Source: Brucella rhizosphaerae (GTDB lineage: Bacteria; Pseudomonadota; Alphaproteobacteria; Rhizobiales; Rhizobiaceae). Taken from it: a stretch of DNA of 64,000 nt. A model generated the notes under the pieces. That model had not been told where the DNA came from, did no database searches, and was given only the letters and a program-made list of their open reading frames with translations. The stretch is from assembly GCF_002252475.1 (NCBI RefSeq), contig NZ_NNRK01000035.1:248001-312000 (forward strand), in the 5' to 3' direction. The position numbers and the translations under genes were made by a program. Positions 45,647 through 55,024 of this stretch are shown one piece after another; the stretch's first letter is position 1; each line of letters begins with the position of its first letter.

Positions 45647-45840
45647 GCATTTAAATCGGTTAGTTTTTTAGAAAAAGACCTATCAAATTTGCGTCATATG
45701 CCCTAGATCATCCAACAATAGGATACAGACTGGCGTTGCGGGCGCTACATAGTGCGACAGCAACAGCTACGACAGTCCAGTCTGTCGGCTCTCTATTTCT
45801 GTATGACAAGCCAGTTGGCTGTGTTTCAAAAGGGCAAAAA

Positions 45841-47250
45841 ATGGAAAAAGCAGATATCGGAATGGTCGGTCTTGGCGTGATGGGTTCGAACCTCGCGCTG
45901 AACATCGCCGAGAAGGGCTACACGGTAGCCGTCTATGACCGCGACGAGCCTGTCCTGAAAGCATTCATCGAAAAAGCTGGCGCGCTGCGTGACAAGATCA
46001 TCCCTTGCGCTACGTTTGAAGAGCTGGCTGACAATATCCGCAAGCCACGTCCGATCATCTTCCTCATCAAAGCCGGTGCGCCGGTTGATGCGGAAACCAC
46101 CCGCCTCAAGGCCTATCTTGAGAAGGGCGATATCATGATCGATGCGGGTAATTCCGACTATCGTGACACGGTGCGTCGTTTGAAGGCACTTGGCCCGAAT
46201 GATCCAACTTTTGTTGGTATGGGTGTATCGGGCGGCGCTGAAGGCGCACGCAACGGTCCATCGATGATGGTTGGCGGCACACAGGAAGCCTATGACCGCA
46301 TCGCGCCAATCTTGTTGGCTGCCGCCGCAAAATATAAGGGCGAGCCTTGCTGCGCCTTGGTCGGCCCTGATGGCGCTGGTCACTTCGTGAAGACCGTTCA
46401 CAACGGTATTGAATATGCGGACATGCAGATGATTGCCGAAATCTACGGCATTCTCCGCGACGGTCTGGGCCTTTCGGCTCCGGCAATTGGTGACGTGTTC
46501 GAGAAGTGGAATGCGGGCCCGCTCAATTCCTACCTCATCGAAATCACTGCCAAGGTTCTGAAGGCAACCGATCCTGAAACCGGCAAGGCGATGGTCGATG
46601 TGATCCTCGATGAAGCGGGTCAGAAGGGAACGGGTCGCTGGGCGGCTATTGAAGCGCAGATGCTTGGTGTTCCGGCGACGGGTATCGAAGCCGCTGTTGC
46701 AGCGCGTTCGCTCTCTTCGCTCAAGGTGGAACGTCAGGCCGCAGAGAAGGCTTACAAGCCTGCTCCTCGTACGCTTAATATTGCTGATCAGGCAGGTTTC
46801 CTCGCCGACCTCGAACAGGGTCTGCTGGCTGGCAAGATTGCAGCCTATGCGCAGGGCTTTGCCGTGATGTCAGCTGCTTCAAAAGAACACGGCTGGAATA
46901 TCCCGCTCGCAACCACCGCCCGTATCTGGCGCGAAGGCTGTATCATTCGTTCGCTGTTCCTCGACGATATTGCGCAAGCTTTTGAAGGTCAGGAAATCGA
47001 AAACCTCCTGCTGGTTCCAACATTCGTAGAGCGCATGGGCAAAGCATCGAAGGGACTTCGCAAGATCGTGGCACAGGCCGCCCTTGCTGGTCTGCCGCTT
47101 CCGGCACTTGGCTCGGCTCTCAGCTATTTCGACAGCTTCACGCAGTCACAGGGTACTGCCAATGTCATTCAGGGGCAGCGTGATTTCTTCGGTTCGCACG
47201 GCTTCAAGCGTGTGGATAAAGAAGGCGACTTCCACGGCCCTTGGGGCTGA
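45841..47250 (+). CDS. gnd: 6-phosphogluconate dehydrogenase, decarboxylating
   Basis: A 469-residue enzyme oxidising 6-phosphogluconate to ribulose 5-phosphate with release of CO2 and NADPH. It begins IGMVGLGVMGSNLALNIA (NADP fold). The substrate loop reads GMGVSGGAEGARNGPSMM, catalytic Lys is in HFVKTVHNGIEY, and the length matches E. coli Gnd (468). ATG 45841 is preceded by AGGGC; the frame up to 45736 has no ribosome site. It is monocistronic with a strong terminator. Confidence 0.96.
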   Translation: MEKADIGMVGLGVMGSNLALNIAEKGYTVAVYDRDEPVLKAFIEKAGALRDKIIPCATFEELADNIRKPRPIIFLIKAGAPVDAETTRLKAYLEKGDIMIDAGNSDYRDTVRRLKALGPNDPTFVGMGVSGGAEGARNGPSMMVGGTQEAYDRIAPILLAAAAKYKGEPCCALVGPDGAGHFVKTVHNGIEYADMQMIAEIYGILRDGLGLSAPAIGDVFEKWNAGPLNSYLIEITAKVLKATDPETGKAMVDVILDEAGQKGTGRWAAIEAQMLGVPATGIEAAVAARSLSSLKVERQAAEKAYKPAPRTLNIADQAGFLADLEQGLLAGKIAAYAQGFAVMSAASKEHGWNIPLATTARIWREGCIIRSLFLDDIAQAFEGQEIENLLLVPTFVERMGKASKGLRKIVAQAALAGLPLPALGSALSYFDSFTQSQGTANVIQGQRDFFGSHGFKRVDKEGDFHGPWG

Positions 47251-47308
47251 GATATTTCGTCTCCTCAGGACCAAAACCCCAACAGTCCAGAGACGTAAGT
47301 TCCAATAT

Positions 47309-47339
47309 AAAAAAGCCGCCCAATGGGCGGCTTTTTTGT
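47309..47339. terminator. Bidirectional terminator between gnd and the ABC operon
   Basis: AAAAGCCGCCC (47311-47321) pairs with GGGCGGCTTTT (47325-47335) around AAT, with A-run before and T-run after, so it works on both strands for two convergent units. Confidence 0.93.
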
Positions 47340-47354
47340 TTCGATGTTTGGTGT

Positions 47355-48416
47355 TTAGTCTGCAAGAACGAGTAGATCGTGTGCTGCAAAATGCACAGTC
47401 ACCTTGTCTCCGCGCTGTGGCGGTTGCTGGGTCGGATCATTGAATGTGTCAAATGACAGTTGATTCTTGCCCAGTGCGACGCGTGTACGGATGACAGAAC
47501 CAAGGAAATGGACGTCTTCAATCGTTGCATCAAGCGACGTATCGTGGCTCTTGCGTGCTTCCAGGCTGACAGCTTCGGGGCGCAGAGCCAGCGTGATCGC
47601 CTTGCCCTTCGGATGATGTCCGAGCTCATCATTGACCTTGATCGTACAACCGTCGAGCTCAATGCTGTTTTGTCCGGGTTCGTTGACTGACGCTTCAAGC
47701 ATGTTGAGCGTGCCGACAAAAGAAGCAACAAAGCGCGAAGCCGGGCGATTATAGATATCAAAAGGCGTGCCAATCTGATCTGCCTTGCCCTCGTGCATCA
47801 CGACGATGCGATCAGAGATCGATAGCGCTTCTTCCTGATCGTGGGTCACGAAAACCGTGGTGATTCCCAGCTTCTGCTGGATTGCGCGGATTTCCTGACG
47901 CAGTGAAATACGGATTTTTGCGTCGAGTGCAGAAAGCGGTTCGTCGAGCAAAAGCACCTGAGGCTTGGTTGCCAGCGCACGAGCCAGTGCAACACGCTGC
48001 TGCTGTCCGCCGGACATCTGATATGGATAGCGGTCTGCAAGATGTTCAAGCCGGATCAGGCTCAGCATTTCCTGAACGGTGGCATCGATTTCGGCTTTTG
48101 GCTTGCCTGATACCCGAAGGCCGAAGGCCACATTCTGTGCAACCGTCATATTCGGGAACAGTGCATAGGCCTGAAAGACCATGCCGATGTTGCGCTGATT
48201 GGGCTTGAGATCGACCACATCCTTGCCGTCGATTTCAATCGCGCCGCTATCGGTGGTTTCAAAGCCTGCAATCATGCGCAGAACTGTGGTCTTGCCGCAG
48301 CCCGATGGGCCGAGAAAAGAGACGAATTCGCCCTTTTCGACTGCGAGATTAAAATCGTGGACGACGGTATTGGCGCCGAAGCTCTTTTTCAGGTGCTTGA
48401 GATTAAGAAAAGCCAT
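47355..48416 (-). CDS. ABC importer ATPase (PotA/FbpC-like)
   Basis: 353 residues: Walker A LGPSGCGKTTVLRM, signature MSGGQQQRVALARALA, Walker B VLLLDEPLSALD and VFVTHDQEEALSISD, followed by a TOBE domain (about 280-350). This is the spermidine/putrescine or Fe3+ type of importer ATPase. It is the last gene of a four-gene minus-strand operon (binding protein, two permeases, ATPase) with a 5-base gap after the second permease. ATG 48416 is used; the longer frame to 48488 overlaps the permease. Confidence 0.92.
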   Translation of the reverse strand: MAFLNLKHLKKSFGANTVVHDFNLAVEKGEFVSFLGPSGCGKTTVLRMIAGFETTDSGAIEIDGKDVVDLKPNQRNIGMVFQAYALFPNMTVAQNVAFGLRVSGKPKAEIDATVQEMLSLIRLEHLADRYPYQMSGGQQQRVALARALATKPQVLLLDEPLSALDAKIRISLRQEIRAIQQKLGITTVFVTHDQEEALSISDRIVVMHEGKADQIGTPFDIYNRPASRFVASFVGTLNMLEASVNEPGQNSIELDGCTIKVNDELGHHPKGKAITLALRPEAVSLEARKSHDTSLDATIEDVHFLGSVIRTRVALGKNQLSFDTFNDPTQQPPQRGDKVTVHFAAHDLLVLAD

Positions 48417-48421
48417 GAATG

Positions 48422-49222
48422 TTACCCGGCGGTTGTCTTGAATTTGTTGAGGCGCGAGACGAGCTGCAACATGATGATGCTGACCCACGTAATGCCAAAC
48501 GAAATGATCGCCAGCGCGGAAGGCTCATAAGCGCGATTGGCGCCGACAAGCTGCAAATACGGACCGAAAGCTGGACGATTGAGCAGCGATGCGAGCGTGA
48601 ATTCACCAATAACGATGGCAAAAGTAATGAACGCACCGCTCATGACGCCCGACATCACATTCGGGAAAATCACCTTGAACATGATCCGCCCCCAGCCAGC
48701 GCCAAGACTTTGTGCCGCTTCGGTAAGCGTGCGGACATCAATCGTGCGCATAGCCGTATCGACGGCGCGATACATATATGGCAGCGACAAGGTCATATAA
48801 CCGAACATCAGCAACAGATCTGTTGCCCGCGTCGATGACGTGAATGGCAGCCATGATGACGAATTATAGATGCGCAAGTAGCCAAATACGATGACGATTG
48901 CTGGAATAACCAGCGGCATCAAGGTGATGAACTCGATCAGTGGCCGCAAATGTGGCAGACGCAGGCGAACCCAATAGGCGGTTGGCACGACAAGCAGGAC
49001 GCCGAATATGATGGTCAGAATGCCGAGCAGGATCGAATAACTGAAGGTTGCCTGGAAATTCGGATCGCTGAAAACGACCCGGTAAGCGTCGAAGGAATAT
49101 TCGCCGCGACGCATGCGCAGCGAAAATTCAAAGGTACCAATCAGCGGCACGAGGAAGTAGATCGCACCGATCAGAAAGGCGATCCATGCACCGATCTTCT
49201 GAGCGTTAAACGCCTTTTTCAT
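48422..49222 (-). CDS. ABC importer permease, second (PotC-like)
   Basis: 266 residues with six helices. The EAA loop is LTEAAQSLGAGWGRIMFKVIFPNVMSG, matching binding-protein-dependent permeases of the spermidine/iron class. ATG 49222 overlaps the upstream permease stop by 4 bases (ATGA), giving coupling; AAAGG lies upstream. An in-frame GTG at 49231 is an alternative. Confidence 0.9.
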   Translation of the reverse strand: MKKAFNAQKIGAWIAFLIGAIYFLVPLIGTFEFSLRMRRGEYSFDAYRVVFSDPNFQATFSYSILLGILTIIFGVLLVVPTAYWVRLRLPHLRPLIEFITLMPLVIPAIVIVFGYLRIYNSSSWLPFTSSTRATDLLLMFGYMTLSLPYMYRAVDTAMRTIDVRTLTEAAQSLGAGWGRIMFKVIFPNVMSGVMSGAFITFAIVIGEFTLASLLNRPAFGPYLQLVGANRAYEPSALAIISFGITWVSIIMLQLVSRLNKFKTTAG

Positions 49223-50112
49223 CGCTGCCACCTTTCGGCGCGCATCCGCAGCCAGATGTAAAGGAGGTTGGAAAGCCCGGTGATGACGATCATACCGAGT
49301 GCCAGCGCGTAACCCAGGTTCTGGTTATGCAGGACGTCGCCGCGGATCTGCGCATAGAGCAGGATCGGAACGATGTTGAGCGAGGACCCGGTAAGCGCAT
49401 AGGCTGTCGCAATTGCACCGAAGGCATTCGCAAACAAAAGCAATGTTGTGCCAAGCAGGCTTGGCCAGAGGATCGGGAACGCGACCATGCGCCAATATTG
49501 AAGATTGGTGGCTCCAAGGATCGAAGATGCCTCACGCCATTCCTTTTTAAGGCCATCGAGTGCAGGCGTCAGAATCAGGACCATCAGCGGGATCTGGAAG
49601 AACAGATAAGTGATGGTCAGACCGAAGAAGCTAAGCAGATTGAAGCCGGTCGAATAAAGATTGAAGCCGAACCACTCGCGCAGCAGAATAGTCACAAAGC
49701 CGGTGCGGCCAAGCGTTGCCAGAAAGGCAAAAGCCAGCGGAACGCCAGCGAAATTGGATGCGACACCAGAGAAGGTCAGAACGGTCGGGCGCAGCCAGCG
49801 CGGCAGATTGCCAAGCACCACTGCCCAGGCCAGAAAGAAGCCAATCAACGCGCCGCCAAGGGCGGAGGCGAGGCTCACCTTGATCGAAATCCAGTAGGCG
49901 CTCAGAATCTGAGGCTGGAAGAGATCATGGACATTCTGAAGCGTGAAATTGCCATCGGGGTCCTGAAATGCGCCGACGATAAGATACATCGTTGGCCATA
50001 ACAGGAAGAGAATGGCAAACAGAAAGAAAGGCGCGACGCCAATCCACGAAAGTGGCAATTGACGCTTACGCACCCCGCTGATTGGTGCAGTTGTTTCGGC
50101 TGATGAACTCAT
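49219..50112 (-). CDS. ABC importer permease, first (PotB-like)
   Basis: 297 residues with six helices and an EAA loop (WREASSILGATNLQYWRMVAFPILWPSLLG). It begins the inner-membrane part of the importer, 279 bases after the binding-protein gene, with an intervening region rich in hairpins. It probably forms a heterodimer with the second permease. Confidence 0.9.
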   Translation of the reverse strand: MSSSAETTAPISGVRKRQLPLSWIGVAPFFLFAILFLLWPTMYLIVGAFQDPDGNFTLQNVHDLFQPQILSAYWISIKVSLASALGGALIGFFLAWAVVLGNLPRWLRPTVLTFSGVASNFAGVPLAFAFLATLGRTGFVTILLREWFGFNLYSTGFNLLSFFGLTITYLFFQIPLMVLILTPALDGLKKEWREASSILGATNLQYWRMVAFPILWPSLLGTTLLLFANAFGAIATAYALTGSSLNIVPILLYAQIRGDVLHNQNLGYALALGMIVITGLSNLLYIWLRMRAERWQR

Positions 50113-50120
50113 GCGTTCTT

Positions 50121-50176
50121 TCTTTAGAACATAATCCCGAAAAACTTATAGGCTTTCGGAGACGATTATGCGTGAA
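50121..50176. repeat. Palindromic intergenic repeat (hairpin-2 type), inverted
   Basis: CATAATCCCGAAAAA- and TTTCGGAGACGATTATG-type arms pair across 50130-50170. It carries the CCCGAAA/TTTCGG core of the family and reads in the opposite orientation to copies A and B. It lies in the 5' leader of the first permease. Confidence 0.55.
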
Positions 50177-50268
50177 GTTAAGAGGCGGATTATCTCTCTC
50201 GGCTCAGTTTCTATCAGAGCGCCGCGCGCCAATGGATGCACAAAGGTCGCTTCATTAGCTTAAATTCG

Positions 50269-50312
50269 CTGCATAATTCCTTAAATCGAAATTGATTTAA
50301 GGAATTATGCAG
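50269..50312. repeat. Perfect 19-bp palindrome
   Basis: 50269-50287 pairs without mismatch with 50294-50312 around GAAATT. The arm starts CTGCATAATTCC. A partial copy of the same arm is at 51874-51886. It is likely a mobile or repeat-family palindrome rather than an operator, as similar sequences are common between genes in this group (from memory). As RNA it would be a very stable structure in the leader before the permease gene. Confidence 0.8.
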
Positions 50313-50337
50313 TTGGGGCCTGATCGTTCAGGAACCA

Positions 50338-50365
50338 CTGCGACGACCATTTCTGGTCGTCGCAG
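50338..50365 (-). terminator. Hairpin after the binding-protein gene
   Basis: A perfect 12-bp stem (50338-50349 with 50354-50365) with TTTC loop lies 27 bases past the stop of the binding-protein gene on the minus strand. There is no T-run. It probably protects the binding-protein mRNA and lowers read-through to the permeases. Confidence 0.7.
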
Positions 50366-50391
50366 GCATAAACAGGGCGAGATGAAGTCGC

Positions 50392-51495
50392 TTACTGAAC
50401 GTTTGCGCCGACGACGCTGTCCCAGCTCTTGGTGATTTCTTCCTGAGCGGCTTCAATCTGTTCCAGGGTTGGGAAGATAGCCTTTTCATAAGAATCAGCC
50501 GGTGGCAGCTTGTCGAGCAGGTCCTGAGGGATCTTGCCAGCCTTCGCCATCGCGTTGAAGCGGATCGGATGGCAGTAGCCCTTCAGGTATCCGAGCTGGC
50601 CTTCATCCGAATAGATGTGCTCCATCCAGAGCTTTGCAGCGTTTGGATGCGGTGCGTAAGCGCTGATCGCCTGAACGTAAACGCCGGCAATGACGCCTGT
50701 CTTAGGAATCACTGTTTCGATTTCCGGATTGCCCTTGAGCGTATCGCGGTCAGCGAGAGCGTTATAATCCCAACGGATAACGATTGGGGTCGAGCCCTGT
50801 GCGAGCGAAGCAGCCTTGCCGATAACAGGAACGAAGTTACCGTTGGCATTGAGTTCCTTGTAGAATTCAAGGCCCTTTTTGCCGGCTTCTACACCTGGTT
50901 CTGCGCCGCGTGCGATACCTGCGGCGTGAACGCCGAGAATTGCCTGCGCGGAAACGCGTGGATCACCAGCGAGAGCAACTGAATTGGCATAATCGCTCTT
51001 GAGCAGGTCTTCCCAATCCTGTGGGACGTCCTTGACGATGTCCTTGTTCACTTCGAAAGCGAGAACGCCGTAATAGTCGCCATACCAATAGCCTTCAGCA
51101 TCCTTGGCGCTATCTGGAATTTCGTCCCAGGTTGCGACCTTGTATGGCTGGATCAGGCCGTCTTTCTTGGCGGTGGTGCCGAAGGCAAAGCCGACGTCGA
51201 TAACGTCAGGAGCCTGTGGGCCCTTATTGTCTTTGTTGGCCTTGATGGCTTCGATTTCGTCGCCCGAACCCGCATCTGGGTTGAGCTCGTTGACCTTCAG
51301 GCCATACTTGTCTTTGAAGCTCTTGATGATTTCGCCGTAACCGCACCAATCATGCGGAAGAGCGATCGTGGTCAGTTCGCCTTCGGCCTTTGCCGCAGCG
51401 ATGAGTTCGGCCGATGGTTCAGCAGCTGCAATAGAAACCCCGCCAACGGCGATTGCCGTCGAAAGCGACAGCAGACGCGCAGTAAATGCAAGCAT
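50392..51495 (-). CDS. ABC importer substrate-binding protein (COG1840-like)
   Basis: 367 residues. The signal peptide ends near residue 25 (VSIAAAEPSAEL). The body starts IAAAKAEGELTTIALPHDWCGYGEIIKSF and has DVIDVGFAFGTTAKK, AEGYWYGDYYGVLAFEVNKD and DPRVSAQAILGVH, the fold of the iron/thiamine/phosphonate-type extracellular binding proteins. The ligand is not clear: Fe3+, polyamine or a phosphonate are possible. GGGGAG precedes ATG 51495. It starts the operon and has 581 bases of upstream sequence. Confidence 0.88.
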   Translation of the reverse strand: MLAFTARLLSLSTAIAVGGVSIAAAEPSAELIAAAKAEGELTTIALPHDWCGYGEIIKSFKDKYGLKVNELNPDAGSGDEIEAIKANKDNKGPQAPDVIDVGFAFGTTAKKDGLIQPYKVATWDEIPDSAKDAEGYWYGDYYGVLAFEVNKDIVKDVPQDWEDLLKSDYANSVALAGDPRVSAQAILGVHAAGIARGAEPGVEAGKKGLEFYKELNANGNFVPVIGKAASLAQGSTPIVIRWDYNALADRDTLKGNPEIETVIPKTGVIAGVYVQAISAYAPHPNAAKLWMEHIYSDEGQLGYLKGYCHPIRFNAMAKAGKIPQDLLDKLPPADSYEKAIFPTLEQIEAAQEEITKSWDSVVGANVQ

Positions 51496-52076
51496 TGTTT
51501 GACTCCCCTGTTAAAGTCGGGCGAACGCTTCCGGTCGATTCCAGTGTTCGCGCACTCCCGATAGCCGTCCTAGATGACGGTTGGATGACAGTTCGTGGAT
51601 TGTCACAAAATGTCAACGATAGAAAGTGAAACACGTTTTCAGTGACTTAGCAATTGATCCATAAGGGTTAACTGCACTTTTATGACAATAAATATGACAA
51701 AGGTTTCGTCGTTGTCACATTTTAAAAAGACGCGTTTCTCAAAACGACAGCAGTTTGCCTGCGCGCGGCATGATGCGCGCAAGTGTCCGACAAACGAAAA
51801 TTTGTGAAATACCGACGAAGCATAATTAGTTTCGTATGAAACCTGATTATGAGTAAGATGATTGCGGTTTTTACTGCATAATTCCTCAAACTTCTATTAG
51901 TTTCAGGTAGATTGTGCTGCAGATTTAAACCACCAGAGCGACCTTTGTACGCCCAACAGTGCGCCCGGCGCTCTGAAGCGTGTCGCGTGTTATCATATCC
52001 ATGCGACACGCCTTAATTTTTTGTTCTTAAGCATGCCATTATCCCAAAACCGGTCCCCGCTTTTGGCAGGCATGCT
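51496..52076. other. 581-base intergenic region upstream of the ABC operon
   Basis: No gene seen. It should hold the promoter of the binding-protein operon next to 51496. Other contents are a 7-bp inverted repeat TGCGCGC...GCGCGCA (around 51758-51780), the partial CTGCATAATTCC arm at 51874-51886 and the double-hairpin repeat copy B from 51975. Confidence 0.6.
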
Positions 52077-52080
52077 CTAG
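51975..52080. repeat. Double-hairpin intergenic repeat, copy B
   Basis: Same architecture as copy A: GAAGCGTGTCGCG pairing with CGCGACACGCCTT-type sequence around TATCATATCC, then GCATGCC pairing with GGCATGC around CCCAAAACCGG and CCGCTTTTGG. The final CTCTAG overlaps the stop codon (TAG on the minus strand) of the adjacent transporter gene. The length and layout recall the Bru-RS palindromic repeats of Brucella (103-105 bp), a comparison not made here by alignment. Confidence 0.8.
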
Positions 52081-53654
52081 TGACCGCCACCACCTCCGGC
52101 TGCCTGCTTTGGTTTGCGCAACAAGATTGCGCAGATTGCAAGTGTGCAGAACATCATCGTCAGAATGTAAAAGACATCGATGAAGGACATAAGCGTCGAT
52201 TGTTGGCGCACCATGCCTGACATTTTGGCAATGGCGACAGTCGCGCCATCCATGCCAGCTGCATTGTATTTGGCAGTCAGGTTGGCGAGCATCTGTTCGG
52301 CTTCCGCATTGCCCCAGCGAACATGTTCGGCCAGCCGTTCATAATGCATATCGTTTCGGCGCATCAGGATCGTGTTGATGACAGCCAGACCGACAGCGCC
52401 GCCGAGATTTCGCGTGAGGTTAAACAGGCCGGAAGCGTTCTTCATGAGAGAAGGTGGCAACGTACCAAGTGCGAGATTGTTGATCGGCACCATACAGAGC
52501 ATCAGCGAACAACCGCGCAGAATCTGTGGCAGCAGAAGCTCGTAGAAATCCCAATCTGCGGTGAGCCCCGTCACCATCCATGTACCAGCTGCGAAGCCAA
52601 GGAAACCGATCATCATCATGAAACGCGGATCCATGCGTGTAGACAGGAAACCAGCAAGCGGAGCCGTGAAGAACATGGCAAGACCGCTCACAAAAAGCGC
52701 TTCCCCGATCATCAGTGCATCATAGCCACGTATACTGCTCAGATAGAGCGGATAAAGGTAAGTCAGGCCATAAAGGCCGACACCCATGACAAAGGAAAAC
52801 AGAGAGCCGAACGCGAAGTTGACGTTTTTGAAGGCTCGTAAATCCACGATGGGTTCTTCAGCTGTGAAAGCCCGATAGAAGAAGATAATGCCGCCAATCG
52901 TCATAACGCCCGACAGAACGAAGATCGCGTCATCCTGAAGCCAGTCATTGCGGGGGCCTTCTTCCAGAACATACTCCATGGAGCCGAGGAACGCCGCCAT
53001 ACCGGCAAGTCCCCACCAATCGAACTTGCTCAGGAGCGAGCTGTCGCCTTCATCAAAATCAATCAGGTTCCAGGCAGCGATTGTTACCAGAATGCCAGGC
53101 CCGACATTGACCAGAAACAACCAGTGCCAAGAGAAAGCATGGCTGAGATAGCCGCCAATGGTTGGTCCAATAGTTGGCGCCAGCGTTGCGACAAGGCCAA
53201 TCATCGGCGAAACGATAGAACGTTTGGACGGCGGGAAGATCGTAAACGCAGCGGCAAAAACGCTTGGTATCATGCCGCCGCCGATAAAGCCCTGAATGGC
53301 GCGATAAACAATCATCTGATCGATGTTGGTCGCGGTTGCACAGAGCATGGAAGCAAGCGTGAAGCCCGCAGCTGAAACAGTAAACAGAACACGGGTAGAG
53401 ACGAGGCGCCCGAGGAACCCGGACAACGGAATCATAATGACTTCTGCGATCAGATAGGATGTCTGAACCCAGGAAATTTCATCGGAGCTGGCGCTGAGAC
53501 CTGCCTGAATTTCAGACAGCGACGCAGATACAATCTGGATATCCAGAATTGCCATGAACATGCCGAACACCATCGCAAGAAAGGCAATCGCCTTCTTGGG
53601 ATCGATGCGATCATCAGCGGGAGCCATAGGCCCCATCGTGGTGTTTGCAGCCAT
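52077..53654 (-). CDS. EmrB/QacA (DHA2)-type multidrug exporter
   Basis: 525 residues with 14 predicted helices. LDIQIVSASLSEIQAGLSAS in helix 1, SWVQTSYLIAEVIMIPLSG in helix 2 and RAIQGFIGGGMIPSVFAA in helix 5 region are DHA2 signatures. The C-terminus ends in Gly-His residues. With the upstream EmrA-like adaptor it would form a tripartite drug pump with an outer-membrane channel encoded elsewhere. The stop codon is inside repeat copy B. The gap to emrA is 112 bases. Confidence 0.92.
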   Translation of the reverse strand: MAANTTMGPMAPADDRIDPKKAIAFLAMVFGMFMAILDIQIVSASLSEIQAGLSASSDEISWVQTSYLIAEVIMIPLSGFLGRLVSTRVLFTVSAAGFTLASMLCATATNIDQMIVYRAIQGFIGGGMIPSVFAAAFTIFPPSKRSIVSPMIGLVATLAPTIGPTIGGYLSHAFSWHWLFLVNVGPGILVTIAAWNLIDFDEGDSSLLSKFDWWGLAGMAAFLGSMEYVLEEGPRNDWLQDDAIFVLSGVMTIGGIIFFYRAFTAEEPIVDLRAFKNVNFAFGSLFSFVMGVGLYGLTYLYPLYLSSIRGYDALMIGEALFVSGLAMFFTAPLAGFLSTRMDPRFMMMIGFLGFAAGTWMVTGLTADWDFYELLLPQILRGCSLMLCMVPINNLALGTLPPSLMKNASGLFNLTRNLGGAVGLAVINTILMRRNDMHYERLAEHVRWGNAEAEQMLANLTAKYNAAGMDGATVAIAKMSGMVRQQSTLMSFIDVFYILTMMFCTLAICAILLRKPKQAAGGGGGH

Positions 53655-53766
53655 GACGGCGCACTCCGAAAAGGAAGAGGAAGGTGGCGCGAAAGCTGTT
53701 GGCCGCGCCGCCGCATGTTCTCATGATCAGTTTTCACGCGTATCCGGAAAACTGCTATCGACTGTG

Positions 53767-54996
53767 TCAGTTGGTCTTGTCTTCAGGGGCTGTGCGCGTA
53801 TCCACGTCAACCGTCACGCTGAGACCAGCACGGATTTTGCCGGAATCGAGTGCTTCCTGTGGAATCGTGATGCGGACAGGAACACGTTGCACAATCTTGG
53901 TGAAGTTGCCGGTCGCATTTTCTGGCGGCAACAGCGAGAACACAGCGCCCGATGCGGGTGCAACCGATGCGACCTTTCCTTCAAAGTAAGGGCCGTCAAT
54001 GGCATCGACATAGATACGTGCTGTCTCACCAGTTTTGATGTGGCCGAGCTGCGTTTCCTTGAAATTGGCATCGATGTAGAGCTCGTTGACCGGAACAAGC
54101 GCCGCAATCTTCTGGCCTGGCGAAACGAGATCGCCCTTCTTGCCGGAGAGATTGCCGACAACGCCGTCAAATGGCGCACGCAGCGCGGTGAATGCCAGAT
54201 CACGAGCAGCCTTGTCACGTGCAAGTTCAAGAGAGCGCATGCCGCTTTCCGATTCCTTGTACTGTGCATTCAGAACTTCGATATTGGCATTCGCGGAAGC
54301 AATCTGAGCCTTTGACCCGGCGAGCTTGGCCTTGGCCTGATCAAGCGATGATTGTGCATTATCAAGCTCTGCCTGTGCCGAGAACCGGGTATCATGCAGC
54401 CTCTGAATGCGGACCATCGTGCTCTCGGCGTTTTTCAACACAGCCTGCGAAGCCTGCTGATCGGCCTGAGCCTGCTGCAGCACTGCCTGTGCCGCATCGA
54501 TTTCCGCATTAATCCGGGCAAGCGTCTGCGTTTGTGTCTCGAGCTTGGCTTCCGCTTCATTAAGCGCAATCTGGTAATCCCCGGCATCAAGCTGGAAGAT
54601 CACATCGCCAGCCTTGATGTGCTGGTTCGCGACAACCGGGATATTTTCGATATAGCCCGTGACTTTCGGTGCAATAGACGCGATGTCACCCTGCACATAA
54701 GCGTCGTCTGTTGAAACCATGAAGCGGCCAACTGTCCACCAGTTATAGCCGTACCAAAGTCCACCTGCTACAGCAGCGATAATAACGACTGGAAGCACAA
54801 CGCGCTTGCCGAAGCCCTTTTTCTTGCCGCCTTTTGCGGTTTCAGGTGTGGCGCCAGGGGCAGCTGTATCCGGGGCTGTTTGCGGTGCTGGCCGTTCGCC
54901 CAGGGGTTCTGCATTCACTTTGGACTGTTCTCCCTGAGCCGCAGGGGTCGGGAATGGACGGATATCAGCCGTATCAACAGACTTATGGGCGGACAT
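53767..54996 (-). CDS. EmrA/HlyD-type membrane fusion protein
   Basis: 409 residues. A charged N-terminal cytoplasmic region rich in Pro and Ala (1-75), a single helix (RVVLPVVIIAAVAGGLWYGY), and an HlyD adaptor with VSTDDAYVQGDIASIAPKVTGYI follow. A long coiled-coil hairpin (about 140-250) and the beta-barrel part with LRAPFDGVVGNLSGKKGD complete it. It connects EmrB to an outer-membrane channel. The gene starts 28 bases from a palindromic TetR-type operator. Confidence 0.92.
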   Translation of the reverse strand: MSAHKSVDTADIRPFPTPAAQGEQSKVNAEPLGERPAPQTAPDTAAPGATPETAKGGKKKGFGKRVVLPVVIIAAVAGGLWYGYNWWTVGRFMVSTDDAYVQGDIASIAPKVTGYIENIPVVANQHIKAGDVIFQLDAGDYQIALNEAEAKLETQTQTLARINAEIDAAQAVLQQAQADQQASQAVLKNAESTMVRIQRLHDTRFSAQAELDNAQSSLDQAKAKLAGSKAQIASANANIEVLNAQYKESESGMRSLELARDKAARDLAFTALRAPFDGVVGNLSGKKGDLVSPGQKIAALVPVNELYIDANFKETQLGHIKTGETARIYVDAIDGPYFEGKVASVAPASGAVFSLLPPENATGNFTKIVQRVPVRITIPQEALDSGKIRAGLSVTVDVDTRTAPEDKTN

Positions 54997-55024
54997 TTGG
55001 AAACTTTCTTTATAACCGCTTCAA

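Noticed and set aside
51722-52009. 95-codon minus-strand frame upstream of the ABC operon
   Set aside because: It runs through the repeat copy B and has no start signal.
53554-54315. 253-codon plus-strand frame across the emrA-emrB junction
   Set aside because: It is antisense to two well-defined genes and has no domain.
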